Assembly (NCBI GenBank): GCA_018818855.1
Contig: JAHIRI010000042.1
Span: forward strand, 1-13,975
Direction of reading: 5' to 3'
Length of the DNA: 13,975 nucleotides
Source: Patescibacteria group bacterium
Lineage (GTDB): Bacteria > Patescibacteriota > Patescibacteriia > XYB2-FULL-38-15
The position numbers were made by a program, and so were the translations under genes. Positions 1-7,730 of the stretch are shown one piece after another. The first letter of the stretch is position 1; every line of letters begins with the position of its first letter. The notes under the pieces are model-generated. The model saw only the letters and a program-made list of their open reading frames with translations. It was not told the origin of the DNA and searched no databases.

Positions 1-1046
1 AGTCCGCGGATTTTTAAATCTTCCCGCAGATGTTCATCTGTTAAAACTCGCATTATTCCTTCGGCAATATTTTCCGGTTCGTAAGGATCAAAAAAATATG
101 CCCCGTCGCCGGCTACTTCGCGAAGCGCCGGAATTCCTGAAGCCACAACCGGTGTGCCAGAGGCCATCGCCTCCAAAATCGGGATACCAAATCCTTCATA
201 AAGAGATGGAAAAACAAAAGCCGCCGCCCCATTCATTAAACATGGCAAATCTTCGCGTGCGACCCAGCCCGGCGTTATAATGTCATTTTGCAAATCACTT
301 TCCGCGATCGCTTGCGTCACTTTTTCATAACCAAAACCCGACTGACCAACCAAGACTAATTTTAACGGTTGTGGATAATTTTTTTTCAAAATTTTAAACG
401 CCTGGATCAGGCCAGGTACATTCTTTTTTAACTCCAGCCGACCGATGTACAAAATATACGGTTCAACAATTTTATATTTTTCTAAAACCTTAGCCACCGC
501 TCCCCTATCCTCAATTATTTTATATCGTTCGCTGTCATAGCCGTTTGGCACAACTGCGATCCGTTCTGGGGAAATTTTAAAGAATTCAACCAATTCACTT
601 TTTGTAAATTCTGAAACAGCAATAATTTTTGTAGCATGGCGCAGGGCATTCTTCACGGCGAACTTATGATATTTCAGAGCCGGCCAATCATAAGCTTTTG
701 GCAGGCGTAAAAAAGCTACGTCATGACAAGTTGTCACAACTTTTTTTGGACGAATTAAAGGAATCGTATGGGCTGGAATAAAAAGCATCTCCGGCGGCCT
801 CTGCCACATTTCCCATGATAATCTTACCTGTGTCCAGAGTTTCTTTGGCCGCCAATTTAAAACTCGGCTCTGCCAGTTTGGCGGCAATTCCCCCAATTCG
901 TCGCGCAATTTTTCCCGCGAATACAAAATAAACTGATCTTTTGGATCAGCGATTTTTTTAAATTCCTGGATTAAATGATAAGAATACCACTCAGTGCCGG
1001 TTTTTTCGGTTTTATTGGCGCGCGAAGCGTCGATGCCAATTGTCAT
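1..1046 (-). CDS. Glycosyltransferase family 4 (GT-B fold), C-terminus cut by window edge
   Basis: Transfers a sugar from a nucleotide-sugar donor, probably to a surface glycan or lipid-linked intermediate on the cytoplasmic side; donor and acceptor cannot be read from sequence. About 348 codons are visible, starting with MTIGIDASRAN at an ATG at 1046. The N-terminal acceptor domain includes TTCHDVAFLRLP (residues 106-117) and IIAVSEFTKSEL (141-152). The C-terminal donor domain has YIGRLELKKNVPGLIQAF (200-217) and the GT4 signature EGFGIPILEAMASGTPVVAS (284-303), with the E-x7-E pair at E284 and E292. The reading frame is still open at base 1 (ending ...DLKIRGL), so perhaps 20-40 residues are missing compared with usual GT4 lengths near 370-390. 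It starts 9 nt after the mreB stop and is the last visible gene of the envelope operon. No clear Shine-Dalgarno. The family call is firm, the substrate unknown. Confidence 0.93.
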   Translation of the reverse strand, partial: MTIGIDASRANKTEKTGTEWYSYHLIQEFKKIADPKDQFILYSREKLRDELGELPPNWQSRVLNWRPKKLWTQVRLSWEMWQRPPEMLFIPAHTIPLIRPKKVVTTCHDVAFLRLPKAYDWPALKYHKFAVKNALRHATKIIAVSEFTKSELVEFFKISPERIAVVPNGYDSERYKIIEDRGAVAKVLEKYKIVEPYILYIGRLELKKNVPGLIQAFKILKKNYPQPLKLVLVGQSGFGYEKVTQAIAESDLQNDIITPGWVAREDLPCLMNGAAAFVFPSLYEGFGIPILEAMASGTPVVASGIPALREVAGDGAYFFDPYEPENIAEGIMRVLTDEHLREDLKIRG

Positions 1047-1055
1047 GGGCGATAT

Positions 1056-2063
1056 TTATTTTGTCGCTAAAATACTCTTTTTGTAAGATTCCAAATTTTC
1101 AAGTGCAATCCCTGTACCTTTTGCCACACAAAGCAATGGATCATTCGCCACATAAGTCGGAATACCCGTAGCTCCAGACACTAATTGATCAAGATTTCTA
1201 AGCAATGAAGTTCCGCCCGAAAGAACAATACCCTTATCAATTACATCAGCGGAAAGTTCCGGCGGAGTATTATATAAAACTTCTTTAATCGCGGCGATAA
1301 TTCCTTCAAGTTCGTTGGCCACAGCATCAGTGGCATCGTCGGAAGTGACAATAATTGTCCGCGGCAAACCGCTAATCATATCGCGGCCGCGAACTTCCAT
1401 TCTTAATTTATCTTCAAGATACATTGCTGAACCAATTTCTATTTTAACTTGCTCGGCTGTTCTCTCTCCAATCGCCAAGCCGTATTTTCGACGGATAAAT
1501 TCTGCAATAGCCATATCCAATTTATTTCCGCCAATTCTAACTGACGCAGAAGAAACAATTCCGCCGAGAGAAATAACGGCCATTTCCGCCGTGCCGCCGC
1601 CGATATCAATAATCATGTGACCCGAGGCGCTGCCGATCGGAATATTGGCGCCAATTGCCGCGACCACTGGTTCTTTAATAACATAAGCCGCTTTTGCCCC
1701 GGCTGCAATTGTCGCGTCAATGACCGCTCTTTTTTCTGTTGAAGTAATTCCGGCTGGCACAGCGACCATTACTTCTGGACGAAAAAGCCGCACGCCGCCA
1801 AGAGCTTTGTTAATAAAATATCTAAGCATTGTTTCTGTTGTTTTGTAATCGGCAATCACACCATCTTTCAGCGGCCGCCGCGCCACAATCGTTTCCGGAG
1901 TGCGACCAATCATTTCTTTAGCTTCATGCCCAACAGCCAAAATTTTCCTATCAGAAACAGAGAGCGCGACTACTGACGGCTCGTTGATAATAATCCCTCT
2001 TTTCGGAACATGAACCAAGACGTTCGTTGTTCCAAGATCAATTCCGATCTTTTTACGCAACAT
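1056..2063 (-). CDS. mreB: Rod shape-determining protein MreB (bacterial actin)
   Basis: Actin-like ATPase that forms membrane-associated filaments and positions peptidoglycan synthesis. The 335-residue length is normal for MreB. Nucleotide-binding motifs are complete: phosphate-1 loop GIDLGTTNVLV (7-17), phosphate-2 IIDIGGGTAEMAVISL (151-166), the connecting segment VIKEPVVAAIGA (128-139), and adenosine motif GIVLSGGTSLL (278-288). The typical N-terminal NEPSVVAL (27-34) and RPLKDGVIADY (63-73) are present. The ATG at 2063 matches the family start; it lies 11 nt after the DUF4012 stop and is preceded only by a weak AAAGAAT. It is followed by a GT4 gene 9 nt downstream. No mreC, mreD, rodA or penicillin-binding protein gene is next to it, which is unlike the usual mre cluster; instead it lies in an operon of glycosyltransferases. 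Confidence 0.97.
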   Translation of the reverse strand: MLRKKIGIDLGTTNVLVHVPKRGIIINEPSVVALSVSDRKILAVGHEAKEMIGRTPETIVARRPLKDGVIADYKTTETMLRYFINKALGGVRLFRPEVMVAVPAGITSTEKRAVIDATIAAGAKAAYVIKEPVVAAIGANIPIGSASGHMIIDIGGGTAEMAVISLGGIVSSASVRIGGNKLDMAIAEFIRRKYGLAIGERTAEQVKIEIGSAMYLEDKLRMEVRGRDMISGLPRTIIVTSDDATDAVANELEGIIAAIKEVLYNTPPELSADVIDKGIVLSGGTSLLRNLDQLVSGATGIPTYVANDPLLCVAKGTGIALENLESYKKSILATK

Positions 2064-2074
2064 AATTCTTTGGT

Positions 2075-4072
2075 TTAAAATCCGATTTCAATTGTTTTGT
2101 CTTCTCTTAAATCGGTTTTTAATTTATATACGGCGTCGCCCCATTCTTTTTGCTCTTCAGCTGGCTGGGCTTGTTTAATATTTTTACCAAAATTAAGGTT
2201 TAAAGTCAAGGGATGAGCAATGGTGCCAGATTGTTTTTGAACCAATAATTTATACAATCCTTGATCAATTTGGCTCTTAATTTTTTCCGACAAAGTATAC
2301 TCAAAACTCAAAGTCCCCTCTTTCCCCGGCTCAATGGAAATGAAAGCGCCAAAATAAGTTTTTCCTAATTCCTCCCCAACATCAATTTTACCAAGTCGCC
2401 GCGCCGGATCATAAATTCTGTCATTTTCCATCATTCCACTGCCGCCGATTAAAACGCTTCCTTCTGGAACATAAACGCGAGTATATGTTCTATAGCGCGT
2501 AGTTTTCCAGGTAAACGTCCCGTTATTTTTATAGATGATATCAACTTTGGCGCGGAGATTTCCCGACAGATCTTTTGAGATAGAATAATTTATTTTTTTA
2601 TCCATCACCCCGTCAGTTTTCAGGGCAGCTAAATTCGCGTCAATTACCATTAAATAATCTCCATCAGATTCTAAAATTTTACCACTCCATCCTTCGCGAA
2701 CAATAATTGTCTGCAACTCTTGATCCTCGCTCCAAACAAGCAGATGCCGCTCGGTTAATGCTTCATCGGCTACTCTGAAAAGATCTGCCCAACGCGAAGA
2801 TGGTAGATTTGAAAGACGATCAAAAATATTTTCTCCAAGTTTTCCAACAATATCTTTTCTCTGCACTTCAGGAATCCCTTTTTCGTAATATTCTTTTTCC
2901 ACTTTGTATTGCAAAACATCCATTAAATTTTCCGGGGTAAAAGTTTCTCCGTCCATTTCAATATTCCCGATTTGACGTAAAACATTTTCAATAAATGTCG
3001 GCGTAACCGCAATCACGGCATCAATCTTTTTCTCGCGTCCACCTTCTGCCCTATAGAACCATTCGGCCTGGGCCGCCGCAGTCGGAAAATCCGGCGACCA
3101 ATTTGAATCGCGCATAAACCAGGCGCCAACCCTTAAATATTTTCCTACTGGCGCAGGGGGCGTAATTCTTAAAAATCTTTCTGCCGCACCGTCTAGGGCA
3201 TAAATATTATCTGTATCGAACGTTTCTACATTTCCGTCTTTCACTTTTACAATTCCGTATGTACCAATAAATCCTCCGGTCGGCCGAAGCTCATCGCTGT
3301 TTTGCAAGAGAAAAAGATAAGTTTTTTCTTCGGGATAGCCGGCAATCTTTGGCAGAATTTCCGCCGCGGGAATTGCCTTAGCAAGCGTCCCCTGAATTTT
3401 TAATAACGCTTCCCTAACCGGCGCTAAAACTTTTAAAATCTGCCCCGCAACATCCTCTTCGTCCACTTGATCAAGCGCGAGCAATGCCAAATCTATTTTC
3501 GCTTTTGCCCCCTGGAGTTTTGGCGGCGCCTCAAAAAGTTTTTGCAAAAGTTCACGTTTTTTTTCTGGACTGATTTCCGCAAAACTTGTCTCTCCGCTGA
3601 TTGCCGGAATCCCCTTGACTACTGCTTCTGCGTCGCCCGTCACGCTTATAATCTCCTCTGCCACACCGACAAGATCGCGCAGGGCTGACGAAGTTTGAAC
3701 TCCCGACTGAAGCAAACCCGCCGCGGCGTCATATTGATTTCCAACCCAGGGAATTATACTTAAAAATTTCAATCTGCTGAAATTTTTTGCCGCTTCACTA
3801 AAATTGTCTTCCGCGTCTCCTAAGTATGAACTGGCTTTCTCCAAATTTAACGCGGAAATTTCATTTGAAGCCGCTTCTAAATTTTGTTTCCCCTCCTCCG
3901 AAAGACTGTAAACTTTTCGGGCGGTTCCAAAATAAACTCCAACTAAAATTAAACTCACGCCCACTATTGCAGCGAAAGTATAAAGTAAAATTTTAATGAA
4001 CAAGACCACCCTCCTCTGCCTTGCCTCTGCCGGATGAATCATCTCCAAAAAATTTGTCCCCCTAAATTTCAT
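2075..4072 (-). CDS. DUF4012 domain membrane-anchored protein
   Basis: Function unknown. The 665-residue protein has a basic N-terminus (ARQRR, 17-21), one transmembrane helix at about 23-49, then a long helical, probably coiled-coil region (about 57-245) rich in Ala, Glu and Lys. The DUF4012 signature follows: LLQNSDELRPTGGFIGTYG (255-273), then RDSNWSPDFPTAA (321-333). The last part (about 490-665) looks beta-rich, with alternating stretches such as LRAKVDIIYKNNGTFTW. The topology suggests one membrane anchor with the bulk outside the cytoplasm (inference from the positive-inside rule). It sits 19 nt after a GT2 gene and 11 nt before mreB, so a role in surface-glycan assembly or envelope organisation is plausible, but no catalytic residues are recognised. 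The ATG at 4072 lacks a good Shine-Dalgarno; a later Met at residue 11 is possible but has GGAG too close to it. Confidence 0.88.
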   Translation of the reverse strand: MKFRGTNFLEMIHPAEARQRRVVLFIKILLYTFAAIVGVSLILVGVYFGTARKVYSLSEEGKQNLEAASNEISALNLEKASSYLGDAEDNFSEAAKNFSRLKFLSIIPWVGNQYDAAAGLLQSGVQTSSALRDLVGVAEEIISVTGDAEAVVKGIPAISGETSFAEISPEKKRELLQKLFEAPPKLQGAKAKIDLALLALDQVDEEDVAGQILKVLAPVREALLKIQGTLAKAIPAAEILPKIAGYPEEKTYLFLLQNSDELRPTGGFIGTYGIVKVKDGNVETFDTDNIYALDGAAERFLRITPPAPVGKYLRVGAWFMRDSNWSPDFPTAAAQAEWFYRAEGGREKKIDAVIAVTPTFIENVLRQIGNIEMDGETFTPENLMDVLQYKVEKEYYEKGIPEVQRKDIVGKLGENIFDRLSNLPSSRWADLFRVADEALTERHLLVWSEDQELQTIIVREGWSGKILESDGDYLMVIDANLAALKTDGVMDKKINYSISKDLSGNLRAKVDIIYKNNGTFTWKTTRYRTYTRVYVPEGSVLIGGSGMMENDRIYDPARRLGKIDVGEELGKTYFGAFISIEPGKEGTLSFEYTLSEKIKSQIDQGLYKLLVQKQSGTIAHPLTLNLNFGKNIKQAQPAEEQKEWGDAVYKLKTDLREDKTIEIGF

Positions 4073-4091
4073 AAATTTTAAAAATTATTTT

Positions 4092-4898
4092 TTACCTGCC
4101 AGTTGCTATTGTTTCTCTTCCCCATTTTTTAAAATATTTTAACCAACTGGCCAAATGAATTCTCGTAACTTTTTTAAAAATCGCACCGAGCCAATGTCCC
4201 TCGGCCGACTCGCGCCGATGAAAATGAATTACGGAAATTTCCGGATCATAAACCACTTTCCATTTTTTCTCCCACATACTCCGGCATAAATCAACATCAT
4301 CAAAATAAGCAAAATATCTTTCATCCAAAAACCCGACATCATCTAGGGCCTTTTTTCTAATCAATAAACACCCGCCCAAAAGCCAATCGACTTCCCGCCG
4401 AGCATTATGATCAAAATCTTTCATTAAATAATTATCTAATTTCTTTTTGGCAAAATCAAATCTGCCAAGCGGCGTCCGACGGTAAACTGGCTCCCAAAAA
4501 TCAGGAAAACGATAACAAGAATATTGTAAAGATTTATCAGGATTTAGGAGTTTCGGCCCGACAATTCCCACGTCTCGTCTTGTATCTAAAAACTGAACCA
4601 ATTTTTCCAAAACATCAGAAAAAACAATAATATCAGGGTTCATAATCATAACATAACGTCCACTCGCCACCTTAATTCCTAAATTATTTCCCTTGGCATA
4701 ACCCAAATTTTTATCTGAGGCGATAAATTTAATTTCCGGAAAATTTTCCTGCATCATTTGCGCTGTGCCATCGCCCGAAGCATTATCAACAACAATAATC
4801 TCATAGTCCAACTTTGGCTGGACCATTTTAATTCCTTTCAAACACTCTTTTAGCAATCCACGCGTTTTATAATTCAAAATGATAATTGATAAATCCAT
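4092..4898 (-). CDS. Glycosyltransferase family 2 (WbbL/rhamnosyltransferase-like)
   Basis: Soluble or peripheral GT-A enzyme predicted to add a sugar to a growing surface glycan. Over its 268 residues, nucleotide-binding VVDNASGDGT is at 36-45 and KNLGYAKGNNLGI at 63-75. The metal-binding DxD position reads NPDI (87-90), as is usual in the WbbL-like branch. The acceptor-side motifs are DWLLGGCLLIRK (171-182) and GFLDERYFAYFDDVDLCRS (189-207), the latter holding the expected catalytic acidic cluster. No transmembrane helix is apparent. It starts at an ATG 3 nt after the stop of the preceding GT2 gene, so translation is probably coupled, and ends 19 nt before the DUF4012 gene. The sugar specificity cannot be decided; rhamnosyltransferase is only the nearest named relative I recognise. 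Confidence 0.92.
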   Translation of the reverse strand: MDLSIIILNYKTRGLLKECLKGIKMVQPKLDYEIIVVDNASGDGTAQMMQENFPEIKFIASDKNLGYAKGNNLGIKVASGRYVMIMNPDIIVFSDVLEKLVQFLDTRRDVGIVGPKLLNPDKSLQYSCYRFPDFWEPVYRRTPLGRFDFAKKKLDNYLMKDFDHNARREVDWLLGGCLLIRKKALDDVGFLDERYFAYFDDVDLCRSMWEKKWKVVYDPEISVIHFHRRESAEGHWLGAIFKKVTRIHLASWLKYFKKWGRETIATGR

Positions 4899-4901
4899 AT
4901 T

Positions 4902-5900
4902 TTAAGAAAACCATTTTTTAATTTCTTCCATCCCCACTTTTTTATTTTTCATAATCCACCTTCTTTTTCTCCACATTTTAGGAAATTTTTTAAAAAATTC
5001 ACCAAGACTCCGCAGTGTCCCTATTTCAAAAATTAAAAGATAAATAAATTTTTTAAATTCATACCACTTTATCCGATAACCCCAGCGCCACCATATTCCA
5101 ACCGGAACGTCCTTGAAAAGAATAAACAAGTGATTTTTGTAAGAATAATAATTAACAAAAGCAGATTTATTTTTTCGCGATTTTGCTACTGCGGAATCCG
5201 TTTTAGCTATACTCCTCGCCGATCTATCATGATACGCTCTGGCCGTGGGCATTAACCATGCCCTAAATCCGGCCAGCCTCAAACGATACGAGAGATCCAC
5301 ATCTTCTTTATAACTAAAAAAATCTTCATCAAAAACTTCTCCGTCAATCGCGACGCTATTTAAAGCCGAACGTCGATAAACTGGCGCGGCACCCGATACG
5401 CCGAAAACTTCCCGTGACGTGCTCCATTCTTCCAAATCCATCTCCCCTGCCCCCAATTCAATCGCCCGATGATTTTTAAAAATTTTTATGCCAGTGGAAT
5501 CAATCAAATCTGTTTTTTGATTATTGAGAAAATCCCAATGAAGAAGTTTCCCTGTTACTGCCGCGACATCGTTTCTGCCATCTAAAAATTTAACAATTTT
5601 TTCTAAAAAATCCGGCTCCAAAATTATGTCCTGATTCAACATCAAAACATATTCACTTTCTGTTTCGCGAAGCGCCTGATTGTGGCCGGCGGCAAACCCA
5701 ACATTTTTTTCATTAAATTCCAACCGGCAATTAGCAACAGGCAATAAAGAATTTTTCAAATATTCCACTGTTCCGTCACTTGAACCATTATCCAAAATAA
5801 ACAACGAAAAATCACGATAAGTCTGTTTGGCAATCGCGTCTAAACAATAGGGTAAATATTTTTTCCCGTTCCAGGTTACTAAATTTATAGAAACTTTCAT
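4902..5900 (-). CDS. Glycosyltransferase family 2 (soluble GT-A enzyme)
   Basis: Second soluble GT2 of the operon, 332 residues from the ATG at 5900. Longer in-frame starts exist upstream but would overlap the end of the preceding gene and add 41 residues with no GT2 character. MKVSINLVTWNGKKYL is a normal GT2 beginning, and the ATG lies 2 nt after the preceding stop with AGAAAG just upstream. Motifs are LDNGSSDGT (36-44), EKNVGFAAGHNQAL (64-77), NQDI at the DxD position (89-92), GVSGAAPVYRR (167-177) and FDEDFFSYKEDVDLSYR (190-206). The C-terminal 80 residues are rich in Trp, Arg, Lys and Phe and may bind the membrane (inference). It is related to, but clearly diverged from, the GT2 gene downstream, so the two probably add different residues to the same glycan. 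Confidence 0.92.
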   Translation of the reverse strand: MKVSINLVTWNGKKYLPYCLDAIAKQTYRDFSLFILDNGSSDGTVEYLKNSLLPVANCRLEFNEKNVGFAAGHNQALRETESEYVLMLNQDIILEPDFLEKIVKFLDGRNDVAAVTGKLLHWDFLNNQKTDLIDSTGIKIFKNHRAIELGAGEMDLEEWSTSREVFGVSGAAPVYRRSALNSVAIDGEVFDEDFFSYKEDVDLSYRLRLAGFRAWLMPTARAYHDRSARSIAKTDSAVAKSRKNKSAFVNYYSYKNHLFILFKDVPVGIWWRWGYRIKWYEFKKFIYLLIFEIGTLRSLGEFFKKFPKMWRKRRWIMKNKKVGMEEIKKWFS

Positions 5901-5902
5901 AA

Positions 5903-7420
5903 TTACTTTCTCGCTTTTTCTGTTACCCAAAAACCCAAATATTTTCCAAGCATCAACCTTGTCTGCGCCTCCACTGCCGGAATTGAACCAAATAAAATTA
6001 AAGAAATCGGAAGCAGTGCCCATTGTACAAGCATAATAACAAATTTAAATGGACTCTTATTTTTCGGCCGCGGCGGAAGTAAAAATAAAAATAAAATCGC
6101 CGAGACAACCATCCCGAGCATGGCCGCGGTAAGAAGCCACTTTAGAACAAGCGGAGCGGTTTGAAAAAATGCCGTTGTTCCAATTTCATTTTTCCCAACC
6201 CAAAGAGGCAATTTACTTAAAACAAACATCAGAATTGGCGCAGTTGCCCACGAATACATTCCTTCTCCCAAATTCCAGAGGTACTTAAGCCTTTTCCAAA
6301 AAGGAATTTTGGGGACTTTAATTTCTCCCTTGTCGGTCTTTAGTGTCCCGCGGGAAAAATGCCAAACCATGTACGGAAAATGTTCAACGCCCCAGGCCCA
6401 ACGTCGCTGTTGCTTGTAAAGATTAACTAAACTCCGCCAAGGCGTTTCTGCCATAACTGTATCCATTGAAACCGGCACATACATTGGCACAACTTCAAAC
6501 TCCCCGCCATAACGGATAAAACATTGTAAAAAAATTCTTGAATCATCGGTGACCACATCTTTCTGCCAAAAATCAACATCAACCAAAGCCTTGAAGGCAA
6601 TGCTGTGTGAAGAAAAAGTAAAAAGCCGATCAGGTTTTGCAAGTTCAGTTAAAAGCCAAAAGGTTGTCCCAAAGGCCGCGATGCGCATTAAAGACATTGA
6701 ATCCCAAATATTGTTATTGTAAAGCGCCACCGGCTGAAAAGCCGCCCGCTCGCGCCGCGGGTGGGTGATATATTTATACGCCAAACAAGAAAAATATTCC
6801 GGATGCACGCAAGTATCACAATCAAAATAAGAAACAACAATTTTTTCATAAGGAATTTTAAGTTCATCAATTAATTCCTTGGCGCGGAATCCAGCCCAAT
6901 GCGCATTTGATCCCTTGCCTTTTATTTCACCAACCAAATTATCCGGGTGCATGGTAATAAGAAGCCGATGAAATTTATCACCAAATTCTTTTTTGATTTC
7001 CTCGGCATTCCGCAAAAAACTTTCTTTGTTTCTTTCTTCTCCGGACAAAACCACAATCATTTTATCCAAGGGATAATGTGAGGTTTCCAAATTCTCAAAG
7101 GTGGAACGCAAAACTTCAAGCGATTCTTTCGAAGTGGGCAAAACTACCAGATGATAAAAGTTCTCCCAATCTGGCAACTCTTTGATTTTTTCCAACCAAT
7201 CAGTGCTGACGTCTTTTTGAAAACGCCGCCAAGAAATCGCCATATAAAAGACGAAGTAGAGTACGCGGAAAAGCCAATAAATACAAAAAACTATAACAAA
7301 ATAAATTACCCAAAGTGGTTTCCAAAAAGACAATAAAATCGCCAAAATAAAAGTAACCCAGACGAGCGCGCCTGGAATAATTTCAAGAACTCTATATTTT
7401 GTCTTATCGGAAATCTTCAT
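5903..7420 (-). CDS. Membrane-embedded processive-type glycosyltransferase 2 (cellulose synthase-like)
   Basis: First gene of the envelope operon, 505 residues. Two N-terminal transmembrane helices (about 14-33 and 36-60) precede a cytoplasmic GT-A domain. That domain shows KGKGSNAHW (167-175), FDCDT with the DxD pair D200/D202, TDDSRI (291-296) as the catalytic acidic motif, and QQRRWAWG (337-344), the QxxRW motif of processive GT2 enzymes. Further hydrophobic helices follow (about 390-405, 425-450 and 460-482). This layout matches cellulose/hyaluronan/PNAG synthase-like enzymes that polymerise and may export a glycan across the inner membrane; the product is unknown. The ATG at 7420 is chosen over a TTG at 7426 because CGGGAGAG stands 7-8 nt upstream. 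A near-consensus promoter lies at 7469-7497. It ends 2 nt before the next GT2 gene. Confidence 0.92.
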   Translation of the reverse strand: MKISDKTKYRVLEIIPGALVWVTFILAILLSFWKPLWVIYFVIVFCIYWLFRVLYFVFYMAISWRRFQKDVSTDWLEKIKELPDWENFYHLVVLPTSKESLEVLRSTFENLETSHYPLDKMIVVLSGEERNKESFLRNAEEIKKEFGDKFHRLLITMHPDNLVGEIKGKGSNAHWAGFRAKELIDELKIPYEKIVVSYFDCDTCVHPEYFSCLAYKYITHPRRERAAFQPVALYNNNIWDSMSLMRIAAFGTTFWLLTELAKPDRLFTFSSHSIAFKALVDVDFWQKDVVTDDSRIFLQCFIRYGGEFEVVPMYVPVSMDTVMAETPWRSLVNLYKQQRRWAWGVEHFPYMVWHFSRGTLKTDKGEIKVPKIPFWKRLKYLWNLGEGMYSWATAPILMFVLSKLPLWVGKNEIGTTAFFQTAPLVLKWLLTAAMLGMVVSAILFLFLLPPRPKNKSPFKFVIMLVQWALLPISLILFGSIPAVEAQTRLMLGKYLGFWVTEKARK

Positions 7421-7468
7421 AAACAACTCTCCCGAAAAAGCTTATTTTTAGCCCTAATTTATGCTTAA

Positions 7469-7497
7469 ATCATACTTCATTTAAACGATCTTGTCAA
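7469..7497 (-). promoter_or_regulatory. Sigma70-type promoter of the glycosyltransferase-DUF4012-mreB operon
   Basis: On the minus strand, a perfect -35 box TTGACA (7497-7492) and a -10 box TATGAT (7474-7469, 5 of 6 to consensus) are separated by exactly 17 nt. Transcription would start near 7461, giving a leader of about 40 nt with the Shine-Dalgarno GGGAGAG before the ATG at 7420. The -35 box forms the end of an inverted repeat (7489-7517). All six downstream genes are 2-19 nt apart, so one transcript from here is likely. Confidence 0.85.
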
Positions 7498-7634
7498 CCC
7501 CGTAGTGAAATTTTGGATCTCCGCCGAAGGCGGAAAAAAGACTTTAAATGCAGATAATTTTAAATGGGGATGTCGTTTGATACTTGTCCAAACTTTATTT
7601 TGTTATTCCGAAATTCTACTACGGGGTCAACCCC
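7489..7634. repeat. Short element bounded by imperfect inverted repeats
   Basis: The left end (7489-7517) and right end (7606-7634) are imperfect inverted copies. Both contain ACTACGGGGT (read on the minus strand at left and on the plus strand at right), flanked by TTC/CTT-rich sequence that reads GAAATTTTGGA outward at left and TTCCGAAATTCT at right. The element spans about 145 nt and has no open frame of note. It holds the hairpin at 7520-7534 and an AT-rich middle. Together with the promoter, this and the terminator at 7671-7710 account for the 310-nt gene-free gap 7421-7730. It could be a miniature mobile element or a conserved regulatory module; no target-site duplication was seen. Confidence 0.55.
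7513..7534. repeat. Dispersed hairpin repeat, copy 1
   Basis: TTGGATCTCCGCC, loop GAA, then GGCGGA: a perfect 6-bp stem with a 3-nt loop (7520-7534). A second copy with the same flank (TTGGATTCTCCGCC, AGG, GGCGGA) lies at 13826-13848. Conservation of the stem and of the TTGGAT flank, with a variable loop, resembles a REP-type palindromic repeat. Confidence 0.55.
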
Positions 7635-7670
7635 TGGGAAAGTCAAGGGCGGGTTATTTATGTTTAAAAA

Positions 7671-7710
7671 TATAATAAAAAAAACCGGCCAGTCTTTGAA
7701 AACCAGCCGG
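7671..7710 (-). terminator. Rho-independent terminator of the LeuA-domain gene
   Basis: On the minus strand, CCGGCTGG, a 10-nt loop, then CTGGCCGG pair over 8 bp with two G-U wobbles and are followed at once by eight T and more AT-rich sequence. It lies 21 nt after the TAG stop at 7731. Confidence 0.85.
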
Positions 7711-7730
7711 AGACAGAATTCCCTCCTTGC

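Noticed and set aside
4902..6023. Longer GT2 protein starting at 6023 instead of 5900.
   Set aside because: The extra 41 residues overlap the end of the preceding gene and lack GT2 character; the ATG at 5900 fits the family start and operon spacing.
7489..7634. CRISPR-like repeat: AATTCTACTAC resembles part of Cas12a-type repeats.
   Set aside because: Only two imperfect copies exist, in opposite orientation, with about 90 nt between them; no regular spacers and no cas gene.
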